A stretch of DNA of 64,000 nucleotides, taken from positions 248,001 through 312,000 of the forward strand of contig NZ_JACHHW010000001.1 of NCBI RefSeq assembly GCF_014202945.1, given 5' to 3'. Position numbers and translations under genes: made by a program. Source of the DNA: Zhongshania antarctica. Its GTDB lineage: Bacteria; Pseudomonadota; Gammaproteobacteria; Pseudomonadales; Spongiibacteraceae. The notes beneath the pieces were generated by a model, which saw only the letters and a program-made list of their open reading frames with translations, did not search any database and was not told where the DNA came from. Below, piece after piece: positions 1-9,699 of the stretch. How positions within the stretch are numbered: position 1 is the first letter of the stretch; each line of letters starts with the position of its first letter.

Positions 1-298
1 ACAAATTAATCAACTGCTGCCAAACCAGTGGCAACAAGACCACCAGCACACCAAAAAAGACACTGACAAAAACCGTATAAGCTACCGCGATGGCCAACCA
101 TTGGGGCGCGCCAGCCCGACTTAAGCGCGCGATAATGCCCTGCATCATAAAAGCCAAAACAATGCTCGCCACAATGGGCACCAGCACATTGCCAAGGCTT
201 AACATCATCACGAGTACTGCGGCGATTAACAGCAGCAGGACTACTGTCTCCTCTTCCGCAAACAAGCGATCAAACCACGAGCGAACAATACCCAGCAT
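1..298 (-). CDS. AI-2E family transporter / PerM-like permease, N-terminal part
   Basis: Only the first 99 codons are inside the window; the gene runs off the left edge. The reading frame gives a short charged N-terminus followed by at least three closely spaced hydrophobic stretches (about residues 17-35, 38-50 and 66-90), the usual start of the PerM/AI-2E exporter family of inner-membrane permeases. The ATG at 296-298 is preceded by AAGGA with seven bases of spacing, which fixes the start. It lies 39 bases downstream of tusA on the same strand, and tusA-permease pairs next to a BepA-type protease are common in pseudomonad-like genomes. The substrate cannot be told from the sequence. Confidence 0.8.
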   Translation of the reverse strand, partial: MLGIVRSWFDRLFAEEETVVLLLLIAAVLVMMLSLGNVLVPIVASIVLAFMMQGIIARLSRAGAPQWLAIAVAYTVFVSVFFGVLVVLLPLVWQQLINL

Positions 299-337
299 GA
301 AGCAATCCTTTATGAATGATAACGGGGAATGAAAGGC

Positions 338-568
338 CTATTTCTTTCTGAACAAGTAACGATAGCCAGCATCCTGCTCTTCGCTGAGTAACAAGGTATG
401 ACCACTTTGCTTGGCAAATACCTCAAAATCCCGCCAAGAACCAACATCGGTGGCAAGCACCTCAAGTACCTGACCTGCAGCCATGCGGTTAAGCGCCTGC
501 TTAGCTTTTAACAAGGGCAGCGGACAATCTAAGCCGCTGGCGTCTAAATAGATATCAATATGCGTCAT
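338..568 (-). CDS. tusA: TusA/SirA-family sulfur carrier protein
   Basis: The 76-residue product has the TusA size and fold signature: a beta strand, then the motif DCPLPLLKAKQAL (about residues 14-26) containing the sulfur-accepting cysteine of the CPxP box. TusA proteins relay persulfide sulfur from cysteine desulfurase for tRNA thiolation and other sulfur transfers in the cytoplasm. The frame is open for 46 codons further upstream, but those codons do not resemble the family and the internal ATG at 566-568 gives the normal length, so that start is chosen. It is likely co-transcribed with the permease that follows. Paralogues of this family often sit beside permeases, so this may not be the tRNA-thiolation TusA. 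Confidence 0.85.
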   Translation of the reverse strand: MTHIDIYLDASGLDCPLPLLKAKQALNRMAAGQVLEVLATDVGSWRDFEVFAKQSGHTLLLSEEQDAGYRYLFRKK

Positions 569-774
569 AGGCTCAATGTGTGAAATCGAATTTTCGCTAG
601 TATAGCCTGCTCGTCTAAATGGCCCAAGCAAGGGAATTGCTGCAGCACCCCAGCAGCGCGTTTGAGGCAGAAACTCCCTAGCACTTTTAATGAATAATGA
701 GGTCATAGAGACTACGCTCTTGTATTATCAAGGGCCATATCGCGTTCCTCTGTTAGAGTGGCTAAGGATTTTTT

Positions 775-2208
775 GTGTTAAAACGTGCCTTCGGTATCAG
801 CCTTATTGTGTTCGGTAGCCTTGTATTTGCCGACAACAGCCCCAGCGACAACCTACCTGATTTAGGCGATGTCACCGCCTCACGCTACTCCGCCCAGCAA
901 GAACACGACTTGGGCAGGATGTGGCTGAAAATGTTCCGCAATAGCGTAAAAACAGTTAACGACCCCTTGATGCAAGACTATATCGAAGGGCTGCTCTACC
1001 GTCTCGCCTCCCACAGCGAACTGAAAGACCGCCGTCTCGAGACGGTGATCGTCGATAACGCCACCATCAACGCCTTTGCGGTTCCCGGCGGGGTCGTCGG
1101 CGTACACAACGGTATATTCCTCTATACCGACAACGAAGCGCAATTAGCTGGAGTACTCGCCCACGAAATTGCCCACCTCAGTCAGCGGCACTTTAGCCGC
1201 TCAATGGACAATGCCAAGCAAAGCACCATACCCACCCTCGCGGGTTTATTGGCCGGGGTTGTGCTGGCCGCAACAGCAGGCGCCGATGCGGGCATTGCAG
1301 CAATAACCGCCACCCAAGCCGCCGCATTGGACAGCCAATTGCGCTTTAGTCGCCAACACGAACAAGAAGCGGATCGGCTCGGCATGGAAACACTGTCTAA
1401 AGCCAATATGGACCCCAATGGTATTCCATCGATGTTTGTGAATATGAATGCCAATAGGCGCTACGCCCGCTCGAAACCGCCAGAATTTCTGCTGACCCAC
1501 CCTCTCACCGACAGCCGGATTAGCGACAGCGCCAATCGCGCTCGTCAATACCCTAGGCAGGTCTATACCGACAACCTAAACTTCCAATTAATGCGAATGC
1601 GGGCGACTCTTCAGCACAGCAAGAATCCAGAGGACCTGCTTAAAAACTGGCAAAACGACAGTGGCGTGAACGGCGAGGCGCGCCGCTACGGCGTGGTTAT
1701 TGCCTTAATCGCCCTAAATCGCTGGCAAGAAGCCGACGAGCAACTCGCCGCCCTGCTCAAAGACGACGGCAGCCGCATCGCTTATCAGTTGGCCAAAGCC
1801 GACATCCTCGTAGGCCAAAAGCGCTATAGCGACGCCATTCGTTTATTGCAAAGCCAGTTGGCTATCGCCCCCAACAACAACCCCTACACGGTAAAGTTGG
1901 CGGAAGTATTACAGCTCGACAACCAGTTTGATGAAGCCGACAAGGTGCTGAGCTTGCAATCCAGACAGCGACCAAACGACCCTAATCTGTGGTACCAATT
2001 GGCAGAAGTGCGCGGCTTGGCGGGCAATATTCTCGGTGTGCACATGGCCCGCGCCGAGTATTTTATTTTGCAGGCGCAATTTGAGAGGGCAAAAATGCAG
2101 TTACGCTATGCCTATGAATTAACGGTGAGCAATAAAATTCAACAAGGTCGCATCAAACAACGGCTAAGAGATATTACCGATATGGAAGAAAAACTGAAAA
2201 ACCTCTGA
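775..2208 (+). CDS. bepA: M48-family periplasmic metalloprotease with TPR domain (BepA/YfgC-like)
   Basis: The 477-residue product begins with a signal peptide (hydrophobic core to about residue 19, cleavage after VFA). It carries the zinc-binding motif HEIAH at residues 130-134, with the downstream glutamate in the HEQEAD segment expected to be the third ligand. The C-terminal half (about 290-470) is helical with tetratricopeptide-like repeats. This is the architecture of BepA, a periplasmic protease and chaperone for outer-membrane assembly proteins such as LptD. Translation starts at a GTG (775) preceded by TAAGGAT. It is divergent from tusA across a 206-bp gap, a neighbourhood seen in many gammaproteobacteria. 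Confidence 0.9.
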   Translation: MLKRAFGISLIVFGSLVFADNSPSDNLPDLGDVTASRYSAQQEHDLGRMWLKMFRNSVKTVNDPLMQDYIEGLLYRLASHSELKDRRLETVIVDNATINAFAVPGGVVGVHNGIFLYTDNEAQLAGVLAHEIAHLSQRHFSRSMDNAKQSTIPTLAGLLAGVVLAATAGADAGIAAITATQAAALDSQLRFSRQHEQEADRLGMETLSKANMDPNGIPSMFVNMNANRRYARSKPPEFLLTHPLTDSRISDSANRARQYPRQVYTDNLNFQLMRMRATLQHSKNPEDLLKNWQNDSGVNGEARRYGVVIALIALNRWQEADEQLAALLKDDGSRIAYQLAKADILVGQKRYSDAIRLLQSQLAIAPNNNPYTVKLAEVLQLDNQFDEADKVLSLQSRQRPNDPNLWYQLAEVRGLAGNILGVHMARAEYFILQAQFERAKMQLRYAYELTVSNKIQQGRIKQRLRDITDMEEKLKNL

Positions 2209-2294
2209 GGGATTCACAAATCCAGCGGGCTTTTACGCGCAGTTAAAGCCCATAAGCGCTATACTTCGCGGCATATCACTAAAACGGCCGCACC

Positions 2295-2600
2295 ATGAAA
2301 TTACTTATTCGCAACCTCAACCGCACCACCACCGAAGCCGAGCTACTTGACCTGTTCGAAGCCTACGGCGCGGTGCAATCGCTACAACTCGTTAGAGACG
2401 AAGACGCTAATCTGTCTAAGGGATTTGGTTTTGTTAATATGCCGAAGGCCGGTGAAGCCAAGGTGGCAATGCAAAACCTTAACGGGAAAATTATTGGCGG
2501 CTTTAAAATCCGCGTAAAAAGGGCTGAAGACCGTGTTGAAGAAACTGCGAGCGATGAGCTTGACGATACGCAAGCGCCTGACACCGACCGCAATGACTGA
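2295..2600 (+). CDS. RRM-domain RNA-binding protein
   Basis: A 101-residue protein consisting almost wholly of one RNA recognition motif. RNP-2 is visible as LLIRNL near the N-terminus and RNP-1 as KGFGFVNM at about residues 42-49, followed by a short acidic tail rich in D and E. Bacterial single-RRM proteins are generally small cytoplasmic RNA binders, some cold-induced, with no fixed target. The stop codon overlaps the start of the next gene by eight bases, which suggests translational coupling. Its exact role is unknown. Confidence 0.85.
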   Translation: MKLLIRNLNRTTTEAELLDLFEAYGAVQSLQLVRDEDANLSKGFGFVNMPKAGEAKVAMQNLNGKIIGGFKIRVKRAEDRVEETASDELDDTQAPDTDRND

Positions 2601-2862
2601 AAAAGCGGCCAATACCTCGGCCACCCAAAAGGCATCGCCAACCGCTAAAGACCCCATGCACGGCATGACCTTAGAAATGATCCTTGTCCAGCTCGAGCAA
2701 CAATTCGGCTGGGAAGAATTGGGCCGCCGAATCAAAATAAAGTGCTTTACCGACAACCCCAGCGTGGCCTCTAGCCTCAAATTTTTACGTCGTACCCCCT
2801 GGGCCCGGCAAAAAGTAGAAGCGCTGTATATTCGGAGTCAACGTTCGCCGCGAAAGGCCTAA
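2593..2862 (+). CDS. VF530-family (DUF2132) small DNA-binding-like protein
   Basis: The 89-residue product has a low-complexity N-terminus rich in A, T and K, then the family core from about residue 24: HGMTLEMILVQLEQ, FGWEELG, IKCFTDNPSVASSLKFLR and TPWARQKVE. This matches the VF530/DUF2132 family, whose Vibrio structure was proposed to bind DNA; no function is established. The frame is open 20 codons upstream, but the ATG at 2593 overlaps the stop of the RRM gene in the string ATGACTGA, typical of a coupled start, so it is chosen. Confidence 0.8.
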   Translation: MTEKAANTSATQKASPTAKDPMHGMTLEMILVQLEQQFGWEELGRRIKIKCFTDNPSVASSLKFLRRTPWARQKVEALYIRSQRSPRKA

Positions 2863-2960
2863 CATCAGGAGCCTTAAGCCCGACGCTACCGACAAATTAC
2901 TCCCGCTAAAGCTAGCTAACCAACACGCCCCCAGCTTAATGCCGCAAGCACCCAATATAG

Positions 2961-2980
2961 ACTCCTGCCTACGCAGGAGT
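2961..2980. repeat. GCAGG-type dispersed palindrome
   Basis: ACTCCTGC and GCAGGAGT form a perfect eight-base inverted repeat around CTAC, in the 224-bp gap between two convergent genes. The same palindrome occurs near 23.3, 23.5, 29.95, 30.1 and 30.2 kb. It is a small dispersed repeat of the kind whose spurious translation reads VIPAQAGIH. It may also serve as a transcript end for the gene pair upstream. Nothing else was seen in this gap. Confidence 0.75.
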
Positions 2981-3086
2981 GACGAACTATATAGAGCAGT
3001 CGCACAGCAGTAAATTGCATTCAGCATCAAGTTATAGCTGCGCAGTCAGCTAGCCATGTAAGCGCAGGCATGCACCTACATCGCCC

Positions 3087-5228
3087 TTAAATCGCCTGCA
3101 GGGTCACTGGTACGCCGTTCAACACCGCATTGCCCGACAATTCATCGAGATGCATTTCATCGGTCAGATCATTCACGCTCACTCCCGCGTGGGCCTCAGC
3201 CTCCAGCCACCGGGTGCCACTGCGGTGATGCCCCCAACCGTGGGGAATACTCACTACGCCAAGCATCATCTCGTCACTAATCGCCGCCGCCAATTCAATG
3301 CTGCCCACCCGCGAGCTAACCCGCAGCTGCTGTCCATCTTGAATATTAAGATGCCGCGCATCTTCAGGATTTATTAAAACAGTGCAGCGATCCTTACCTT
3401 TGACTAAGCGATGACTATTGTGCAACCAAGAGTTATTACTGCGCACATCCCGCCGTCCAATAAGCAAAAGCTTGTCACCCCCGGTATCGCGATTAAAGAA
3501 ACGGGTGTTCACTCTTGCGAGGTCTTTCAAGAAAAACGCCGGTTCGAGGTGCACCTTACGATCCGCATGGTGGCTAATCGCCCCAGAGGCCGGTTTTAAT
3601 GCCCCCAAATCCACGCCGTGGGGTGATTTCTTTAACTTATTCAAGCTCAGCCCCGCAAATGGGTTTTTACCACCGCCATAGGGCCCTTTACGCAATAAGA
3701 CGTTGAGTAAGCCCGATGGACCCATACGGCGAATTGTATTGCGGGCAAGCTTTTCCTTGAGACTATGAGCTGGCTGTAAGCGGTCCCGCAGGCCGAGTAA
3801 TATTTCCCAGTCGTGACGACCATCTTTGGGCCTGGGAAACAGCGCCTCGGCATAGCGCGCATTATTGCGCACCGCCAGCACATTAAAGGTTACATCGTAG
3901 TGCTCGCGCTCCAGTGGGCTCACTGGCGGTAGAATGAAATCGGCGTGGCGACTACTTTCATTGATATAAAAGTCGACCGCCACTAGCAAATCTAATTTCT
4001 CAAAAGCACGATCAAGCTGCTCGCCATTGGGGGTCGACAACACCGGATTCCCAGCGATCAACATCATACCCTTAATCTGCCCCGCGCCCGGCGTGGTAAT
4101 TTCCTCTGCAAGCGTTGCTACTGGCAACTCACCATTAAATTCGGGCAAGCCCCGCACCCTGCTGTGGTAGCGGCCCATGTGACCACGGCCACTCTGAGCC
4201 AAAATATCAACAGCGGGTTTGGTAAACATCAGCCCTCCGACACTGTCGAGGCGCCCAGTCAGAATATTAAAGAGCATAATCAGATACTGGGTTAAGGTGC
4301 CAAATTCCTGCACGGACACACCTAAACGCCCATACATAACCGGCTGCGACGCCGCGCAAAAATCATGCACCATAGTGCGAATAACCTCAGCGGACATTCC
4401 CGTCAGCGGTGCCACTTTTTCAGGGCTAAACTCCGCAAAGCTCGCTGCCAAGTGCGCGGGATCTTGGTCAAGGTGCTCAGTTAAACTGCCCGTGTTCACC
4501 AAATCGTCTGAGAACAAGACATTGAGCATTGCGAGCAATACCAACACGTCACTGCCTGGTCGCACAAAATGATGCGCGTCGGCGAGCTCCGCCGTTGCTG
4601 TGCGACGGGGATCAACGACCACCAATTTACCGCGTTTGCGCACATCTTTAAGGCGCTGCTTAACATCAGCAACACTCATTATACTGCCGTTAGACGCCAA
4701 GGGATTCGCACCGAACATTAAAAAGTGATCGGTATTATCAATATCGGGCACGGGGATCCGCAGCTGATGGCCAAACAGTTTCCAACACACAATATGGTGA
4801 GGCAGCTGATCGACCGACGTCGCCGAGAATTTGTTTTTGGTCTTCAAGGTCCGCAATAAGCCGCCGCTCATCAGAATCGAGCCAGTGTTATGAACATTGG
4901 GGTTGCCCAAGTACACACCAAAGGCGTCGTTGCCGTGCTCGGCCTGCAGGCTGGCAATTCGCGCTGCCACTTTATCCAGTGCATCGTCCCAGCTCAGCTC
5001 CTGCCATTCCCCATCCACTTTATGCAAGGGCCGGCGAATACGGTCGGGATCTTCATATAAGTCTTTCAGAGCAATCGCTTTAGGGCAAATATGGCCGCGA
5101 CTAAAGCTGTCGTCTTCGTCGCCTTTTATTGAGGTTATAACGCCGTCGTCAACCTTGATGGCAATGCCACACATGGCTTCACATAAGTTGCAGGTGCGGA
5201 AATGGGTTTTGCTGGCGGACATACTCAT
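3087..5228 (-). CDS. Molybdopterin-dependent oxidoreductase (DMSO-reductase superfamily)
   Basis: A 713-residue cytoplasmic-type enzyme with no Tat or Sec signal. The N-terminus carries a [4Fe-4S] ligand set, C13-x2-C16-x3-C20 and C48 in RGHICPKA, followed by the catalytic molybdopterin domain and, from about residue 595, the C-terminal guanylate-cofactor-binding domain (for example INPEDARHLNIQDG and VSIPHGWGHH). This is the general plan of assimilatory nitrate reductases, formate dehydrogenases and related catalytic subunits. No electron-transfer partner gene is adjacent, and the substrate cannot be assigned. Two ATGs (codons 1 and 3) are possible starts. It follows sat on the same strand but is separated from it by a strong terminator. 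Confidence 0.85.
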   Translation of the reverse strand: MSMSASKTHFRTCNLCEAMCGIAIKVDDGVITSIKGDEDDSFSRGHICPKAIALKDLYEDPDRIRRPLHKVDGEWQELSWDDALDKVAARIASLQAEHGNDAFGVYLGNPNVHNTGSILMSGGLLRTLKTKNKFSATSVDQLPHHIVCWKLFGHQLRIPVPDIDNTDHFLMFGANPLASNGSIMSVADVKQRLKDVRKRGKLVVVDPRRTATAELADAHHFVRPGSDVLVLLAMLNVLFSDDLVNTGSLTEHLDQDPAHLAASFAEFSPEKVAPLTGMSAEVIRTMVHDFCAASQPVMYGRLGVSVQEFGTLTQYLIMLFNILTGRLDSVGGLMFTKPAVDILAQSGRGHMGRYHSRVRGLPEFNGELPVATLAEEITTPGAGQIKGMMLIAGNPVLSTPNGEQLDRAFEKLDLLVAVDFYINESSRHADFILPPVSPLEREHYDVTFNVLAVRNNARYAEALFPRPKDGRHDWEILLGLRDRLQPAHSLKEKLARNTIRRMGPSGLLNVLLRKGPYGGGKNPFAGLSLNKLKKSPHGVDLGALKPASGAISHHADRKVHLEPAFFLKDLARVNTRFFNRDTGGDKLLLIGRRDVRSNNSWLHNSHRLVKGKDRCTVLINPEDARHLNIQDGQQLRVSSRVGSIELAAAISDEMMLGVVSIPHGWGHHRSGTRWLEAEAHAGVSVNDLTDEMHLDELSGNAVLNGVPVTLQAI

Positions 5229-5350
5229 ACCCTCTTATTGTTGAGATGGGGAAAAGCTTAGTGCAGCGATGTTAGCAGCGATTACACACAAATACCTCAT
5301 TTGATCTCCATATCGCACTATTCCAAAACAGATCGCCATCAAGCAGGCAA

Positions 5351-5383
5351 AAAAAAGCCGAGGCGACGAGCCTCGGCTTTTTT
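5351..5383 (-). terminator. Rho-independent terminator after sat
   Basis: AGCCGAGGC and GCCTCGGCT form a perfect nine-base stem around GACGA, with runs of A and T on both sides, so it can act in either direction. It lies 33 bases past the sat stop codon and isolates sat from the oxidoreductase gene downstream. Confidence 0.9.
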
Positions 5384-5415
5384 AGCAGCCACCTAAGTGC
5401 GGCGGCAATACTAAC

Positions 5416-6612
5416 TTACGCTTTTGCGTCTTCGATCTGATAGTACTCCATCAGAATCTTAGCCACTTCTGGACGCGAAAATTCCGGTGGCGGCGCAATG
5501 CCATTGCCCAGCATTTCCCGTACCTTGGTGCCCGACAGCAACACAAAATCTTCTTTGCCGTGATCTGGCGCGTCGCGCATCATGACTACTTTATCTAATT
5601 TCTTAGAGTAAGCAGTATGGTCGGCGCGGTAAATTTCGATATCCATGGCGCCAGCAGGTACTTTCTCATCGAAAATAGTCTGGGCATCAAAACCGCCATA
5701 GTAATCACCCACACCGGCGTGGTCGCGACCAACAATCAGGTGAGTACAGCCGCAGTTCTGGCGGAACAAGGCGTGCAAGACTGCTTCGCGCGGGCCAGCG
5801 TATAACATGTCAAAGCCGTAGCCAGTAATCATTACGGTGTTTTTGGGGAAGTAAACTTCAACCATTTTACGGATAGACGCGTCGCGGACATGCGCAGGAA
5901 TATCACCCGGCTTAAGCTGGCCTAACAGCATGTGAATCAAAATTCCGTCAGTGCCCAGATCTTCCATGGCCATGCGGCACAGCTCTTCGTGAGCACGGTG
6001 CATTGGGTTGCGCGTTTGGAAAGCAACCACCTTCTCCCAGCCACGCTCAGCAATTTCATTGCGAATCTCGACCGCGGTGCGGAAGGTATCTGGGAAATCA
6101 GCTTGGAAGTAAGAGAAGTTCAGCACCTGAATCGGGCCAGACAACATGATATTGCCCTGGGCTTTAAAGGTCTGTACACCGGGGTGTTTGTCGTCCAATG
6201 TGCCGAAAATATTCTCGGCCATAAAGTCGATTTGCTCAGCGCTAACGGTTTCAACCGCTTCAACGTCCATAATCGCCAAGACAGGATTACCGTCAACATT
6301 GGGATCGCGCAAGGCAATGCGCTGGCCGGCAGTGATGCCCTGAGCATCTTTACTCAGGTTTACAATTGGCACGGGCCAGAACAGACCATCGGTCGTGCAC
6401 AAGTCCTTCGCCACGGCCAGTGAGTCGGCTAGGTTCATATAGCCTTTCAGCGGGGTGAAGTAACCTGCACCCAACATAACCGCATTAGCAGCAGCGGCAG
6501 AGCTAACCAGCAGTGAAGGCAGCGTTTCAGCTTCGGCATTCAGGGCGTGGTGTTTTTCAGTGTCGTAGACAAATAGTGGGCTAAGTTCTTCGGCGCCATG
6601 GGGTTTGATCAT
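5416..6612 (-). CDS. sat: Sulfate adenylyltransferase (ATP sulfurylase, homo-oligomeric Sat type)
   Basis: The 398-residue product has the family's nucleotide-binding motif QTRNPMHRAH at residues 199-208 and the conserved GRDHAGVGDYYG segment further on. Sat joins ATP and sulfate to give adenosine 5'-phosphosulfate (APS) in the cytoplasm. This is the single-chain type, not the CysDN heterodimer usual in enteric bacteria. It lies downstream of cysC, so the pair would produce PAPS. The CysC kinase and the sulfotransferase gene nearby point to an assimilatory or sulfonation role over a dissimilatory one. The 139-bp gap to cysC contains an inverted-repeat element. Confidence 0.95.
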   Translation of the reverse strand: MIKPHGAEELSPLFVYDTEKHHALNAEAETLPSLLVSSAAAANAVMLGAGYFTPLKGYMNLADSLAVAKDLCTTDGLFWPVPIVNLSKDAQGITAGQRIALRDPNVDGNPVLAIMDVEAVETVSAEQIDFMAENIFGTLDDKHPGVQTFKAQGNIMLSGPIQVLNFSYFQADFPDTFRTAVEIRNEIAERGWEKVVAFQTRNPMHRAHEELCRMAMEDLGTDGILIHMLLGQLKPGDIPAHVRDASIRKMVEVYFPKNTVMITGYGFDMLYAGPREAVLHALFRQNCGCTHLIVGRDHAGVGDYYGGFDAQTIFDEKVPAGAMDIEIYRADHTAYSKKLDKVVMMRDAPDHGKEDFVLLSGTKVREMLGNGIAPPPEFSRPEVAKILMEYYQIEDAKA

Positions 6613-6677
6613 TTATAGATGCTCCGTTAGGTGGTCTAGTACGGTATTAAAGTAATTCGTTCTTACAGCCGGGCTAA

Positions 6678-6750
6678 ATGCTGGACGGGAGATGAGAGAC
6701 GCTTAAAACCAAAGCGGCTCTGCGTTTACCGTCTCCCATCCAGCGTCTCC
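6678..6750. repeat. Dispersed inverted repeat, copy A (CTGGACGGGAGA family)
   Basis: GCTGGACGGGAGA on the left (6679-6692) matches, with one change, the reverse complement of TCTCCCATCCAGC on the right (6732-6744), around a short variable centre. Related copies lie at 10.9-11.1, 11.9 and 29.9 kb, always between genes. It sits between cysC and sat and would fold as a hairpin in their shared transcript. No coding capacity is visible. Confidence 0.8.
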
Positions 6751-6751
6751 C

Positions 6752-7363
<612 letters not shown>

Positions 7364-7507
7364 GTATTCAACTCCGCTGGGCTGCTGATCGTCAATTCAC
7401 TAATCGAAAACTGTCTAGTGCTAAGCGCGCCTGTTCAAGCGGCACTTAACACTGAGGGTCGCCATAGTAAAAGCATTTTTATCACAAGTAAAACAGGCTA
7501 TTATTAT

Positions 7508-7536
7508 AGTCAGTATCGATTTTATCGATACTGACT
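7508..7536. promoter_or_regulatory. Perfect 13-bp inverted repeat between cysC and LysR gene
   Basis: AGTCAGTATCGAT and ATCGATACTGACT are exact reverse complements separated by TTT, 26 bp upstream of the LysR start codon. The position between divergent genes, just before a LysR gene, fits an operator for autoregulation. A hairpin in the leader is the alternative, and there is no following T-run to make it a terminator. No sequence-specific match to a known operator is claimed. Confidence 0.6.
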
Positions 7537-7562
7537 TCCGTAATCACCGCAGCCCAAAGTCC

Positions 7563-8447
7563 ATGAAATACACAATCAGGCAATTAGAGATTTTTCTCAG
7601 TGTAGCCAAATTCCAAAGCGTGTCTAAGGCCGCCGAACAGCTCTGCCTATCGCAATCAGCCGCCAGCGCTGGCCTGCAAAGCTTAGAGAAAGCCTATGGC
7701 GTCACCCTCTTCGACCGCCAGGGTAATAAAATCAAACTCAATCCCATCGGCCACACACTGCGCAAGGAGGCCGAAACCCTGTTCGCCCACTGCCAGCAAT
7801 TTGACGATGCCTTAACCCTGCATAGCGACATTGGCCATCTCCGCGTGGGCGCCAGCTTTACCATCGGCAATCATTTGGTGGTGCGCTACTTGGCGGATTA
7901 CTTAAATAAATACCCGGAAGCCGACGTGCAGCTAGAGACCGCCAACACGCCGGAGGTAGTCGCCAAGGTACTGAATTACGAGGTTGACGTGGGCATGATC
8001 GAGCGCGAAGTTCAGCACCGCGAACTCGAACTCATTCCCTGGAAGGAGGACGAGCTGGTGGTGTTTTGCAGTGCTACTCATCCGCTGGCTAAGAAAGGCC
8101 TACTCAACGACGCCGACATTAAAGCCGCCCGCTGGATATTGCGCGAACCCGACTCTGGCGCCCGCCATACATTTGACCGCGCCCTTGCCGGATTGCTACC
8201 CGAGATCGAAATTTACCGAGAATTCAAACACAACGAGGCCATCAAAAGCGCCGTTGAATCAGGTCTTGGTATCGGCTGCCTGTCGAAGGTGGTTTTGCAA
8301 AACGACTTTCGCAATGGCGATTTAGTGCCCTTAAAGCTCGCCAATCGCGACATGACTCGGATGTTTTATTTTGCCCTGCCCAAACAGCGCCACAACAAAA
8401 AAGCCGTGGAGTTCTGGATTTCGCTATGCAGTAAACTGGGCGAATAA
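7563..8447 (+). CDS. LysR-family transcriptional regulator
   Basis: A 294-residue protein with the LysR winged helix at the N-terminus (QLEIFLSVAKFQSVSKAAEQ then LSQSAASAGLQSLEKAYG, residues about 7-48) and an effector-binding domain from about residue 90 (LRVGASFTIGNHLV). It is shorter than CysB and not obviously that protein. Divergence from cysC-sat and the palindrome in front suggest it regulates sulfate activation and itself; this is inferred from position only. The effector is unknown. Confidence 0.88.
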   Translation: MKYTIRQLEIFLSVAKFQSVSKAAEQLCLSQSAASAGLQSLEKAYGVTLFDRQGNKIKLNPIGHTLRKEAETLFAHCQQFDDALTLHSDIGHLRVGASFTIGNHLVVRYLADYLNKYPEADVQLETANTPEVVAKVLNYEVDVGMIEREVQHRELELIPWKEDELVVFCSATHPLAKKGLLNDADIKAARWILREPDSGARHTFDRALAGLLPEIEIYREFKHNEAIKSAVESGLGIGCLSKVVLQNDFRNGDLVPLKLANRDMTRMFYFALPKQRHNKKAVEFWISLCSKLGE

Positions 8448-8472
8448 ATTACCTTGCCCAGTTTATACTTCC

Positions 8473-9666
8473 CTAAACGACGAAGCGCTGTCGATACTCA
8501 GCAAATTGCGCCTTCAAGCCCGCTTCCGTTAAGCCAAACTGCGCTAAGGTATATTCGTGAGCTGGCCGACTGTCACGACGATTGGCTTCCTGGTGCTGCT
8601 CCATCGCCAGCTTCGCCGCTTCGGTAAGTTCCATACCAATAAAATTGTAGACCTTCTGAACCGAGCTCAAGGGGTCTGCAACGGTATCTTTATACCAAAC
8701 ATCCAAGAACGCCTCGGGTTGGCGATCACGGGTTTGCAAGGTATGTAAGGTGCCTCTGGCGTATTTCGCAGCCCACTGTTCCCCCACCACTTTGCCATCA
8801 ACGTTATCACTTCCCAAAACCCACAGGTTGTAATTCATGCTTGCTGCCGAGGGTATAGTCTGCAGTGGGTCGCGATGGGTTTGCACAATTTTGGCGTCAG
8901 GAAACACCTTTAATAAGGTCGCAATGTGGTGGATATGATGAGGGGTTTTTAGCAACCAACACGCCGCCTGTTGGCCGCTGCACTTTTTTTGCCACTGCAA
9001 AAACTGCAACAGCCGCTTTAGGTACTGATAGGCTGGGGTATTGTCATTCTCGTCGTTCCATTTTCCGTAAGTCGGTACATTGCAAAAGGCATCGGGTACC
9101 GTGCTGTAAAAGCTGTGTTCCAATAATAAAATATCTTCATCAGCCGCTATCGGGTCCATGGGGTGAATCGCGGCAATTTCTGGATTTGCCGCCAGCATGG
9201 CCGCCACTTCCGCCTCTGCCGAGCTGATACGCGAGTCTTTAGTTTTAAAATCCCAATCTAATTCGGGCGCTGGATTTCGCACTTCGTACCACAACGGCGC
9301 ATAAAAACGTTTGTCCGCCGCAAGTATGCGGTGGAAAAAGGTTGAACCTGTGCGCTGCAAGCCAATAATCACCACTGGCGCAACAATGTCTTCGTTCAAT
9401 ATTTCCGGGTATTTAGCAATCCAGGCCTCCACACGCAGACGGTTGATGAGAATATTCAAAATCCGCTGATATTGGCCAAAACGACCGCCAGCATTGAGGT
9501 TTGCCTCGTCGTTTAAGGACTTGACCAATACCGCCAATGGCTCGCGAAAAGAGTCATCACCAAAGTCGCTTAGACCAGTGACCTCAGTGGCTTCACGCAA
9601 TAGCGCGGCAACACTCAAATCCACTGCTGGTATTGCCACTGTTGTATTACCTTGCTCTGTACCCAC
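8473..9666 (-). CDS. PAPS-dependent sulfotransferase family protein
   Basis: The 397-residue product has the P-loop-like 5'-phosphosulfate-binding motif GLQRTGST at residues 102-109 and a KIVQTHRDPLQTIPS segment typical of the 3'-phosphate-binding region. Family members transfer sulfate from PAPS to hydroxylated small molecules, lipids or sugars. Translation starts at GTG (9666), preceded by AAGGAG at seven bases. Proximity to sat-cysC offers a local PAPS supply. The acceptor is not predictable. It follows the DUF1214 gene after 33 bases, so the two are probably one operon. Confidence 0.88.
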   Translation of the reverse strand: MGTEQGNTTVAIPAVDLSVAALLREATEVTGLSDFGDDSFREPLAVLVKSLNDEANLNAGGRFGQYQRILNILINRLRVEAWIAKYPEILNEDIVAPVVIIGLQRTGSTFFHRILAADKRFYAPLWYEVRNPAPELDWDFKTKDSRISSAEAEVAAMLAANPEIAAIHPMDPIAADEDILLLEHSFYSTVPDAFCNVPTYGKWNDENDNTPAYQYLKRLLQFLQWQKKCSGQQAACWLLKTPHHIHHIATLLKVFPDAKIVQTHRDPLQTIPSAASMNYNLWVLGSDNVDGKVVGEQWAAKYARGTLHTLQTRDRQPEAFLDVWYKDTVADPLSSVQKVYNFIGMELTEAAKLAMEQHQEANRRDSRPAHEYTLAQFGLTEAGLKAQFAEYRQRFVV

Positions 9667-9699
9667 GGAAAATCTCCTTTTTATTTATTATGCGACCAA

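Noticed and set aside
2227-2251. GGGCTTT and AAAGCCC pair after bepA as a terminator
   Set aside because: The loop is 11 bases, there is no T-run, and the next gene begins 44 bases on; support too weak to list.
5932-6423. Open frame of 163 codons opposite sat
   Set aside because: Shadow frame of a well-supported enzyme gene on the other strand.
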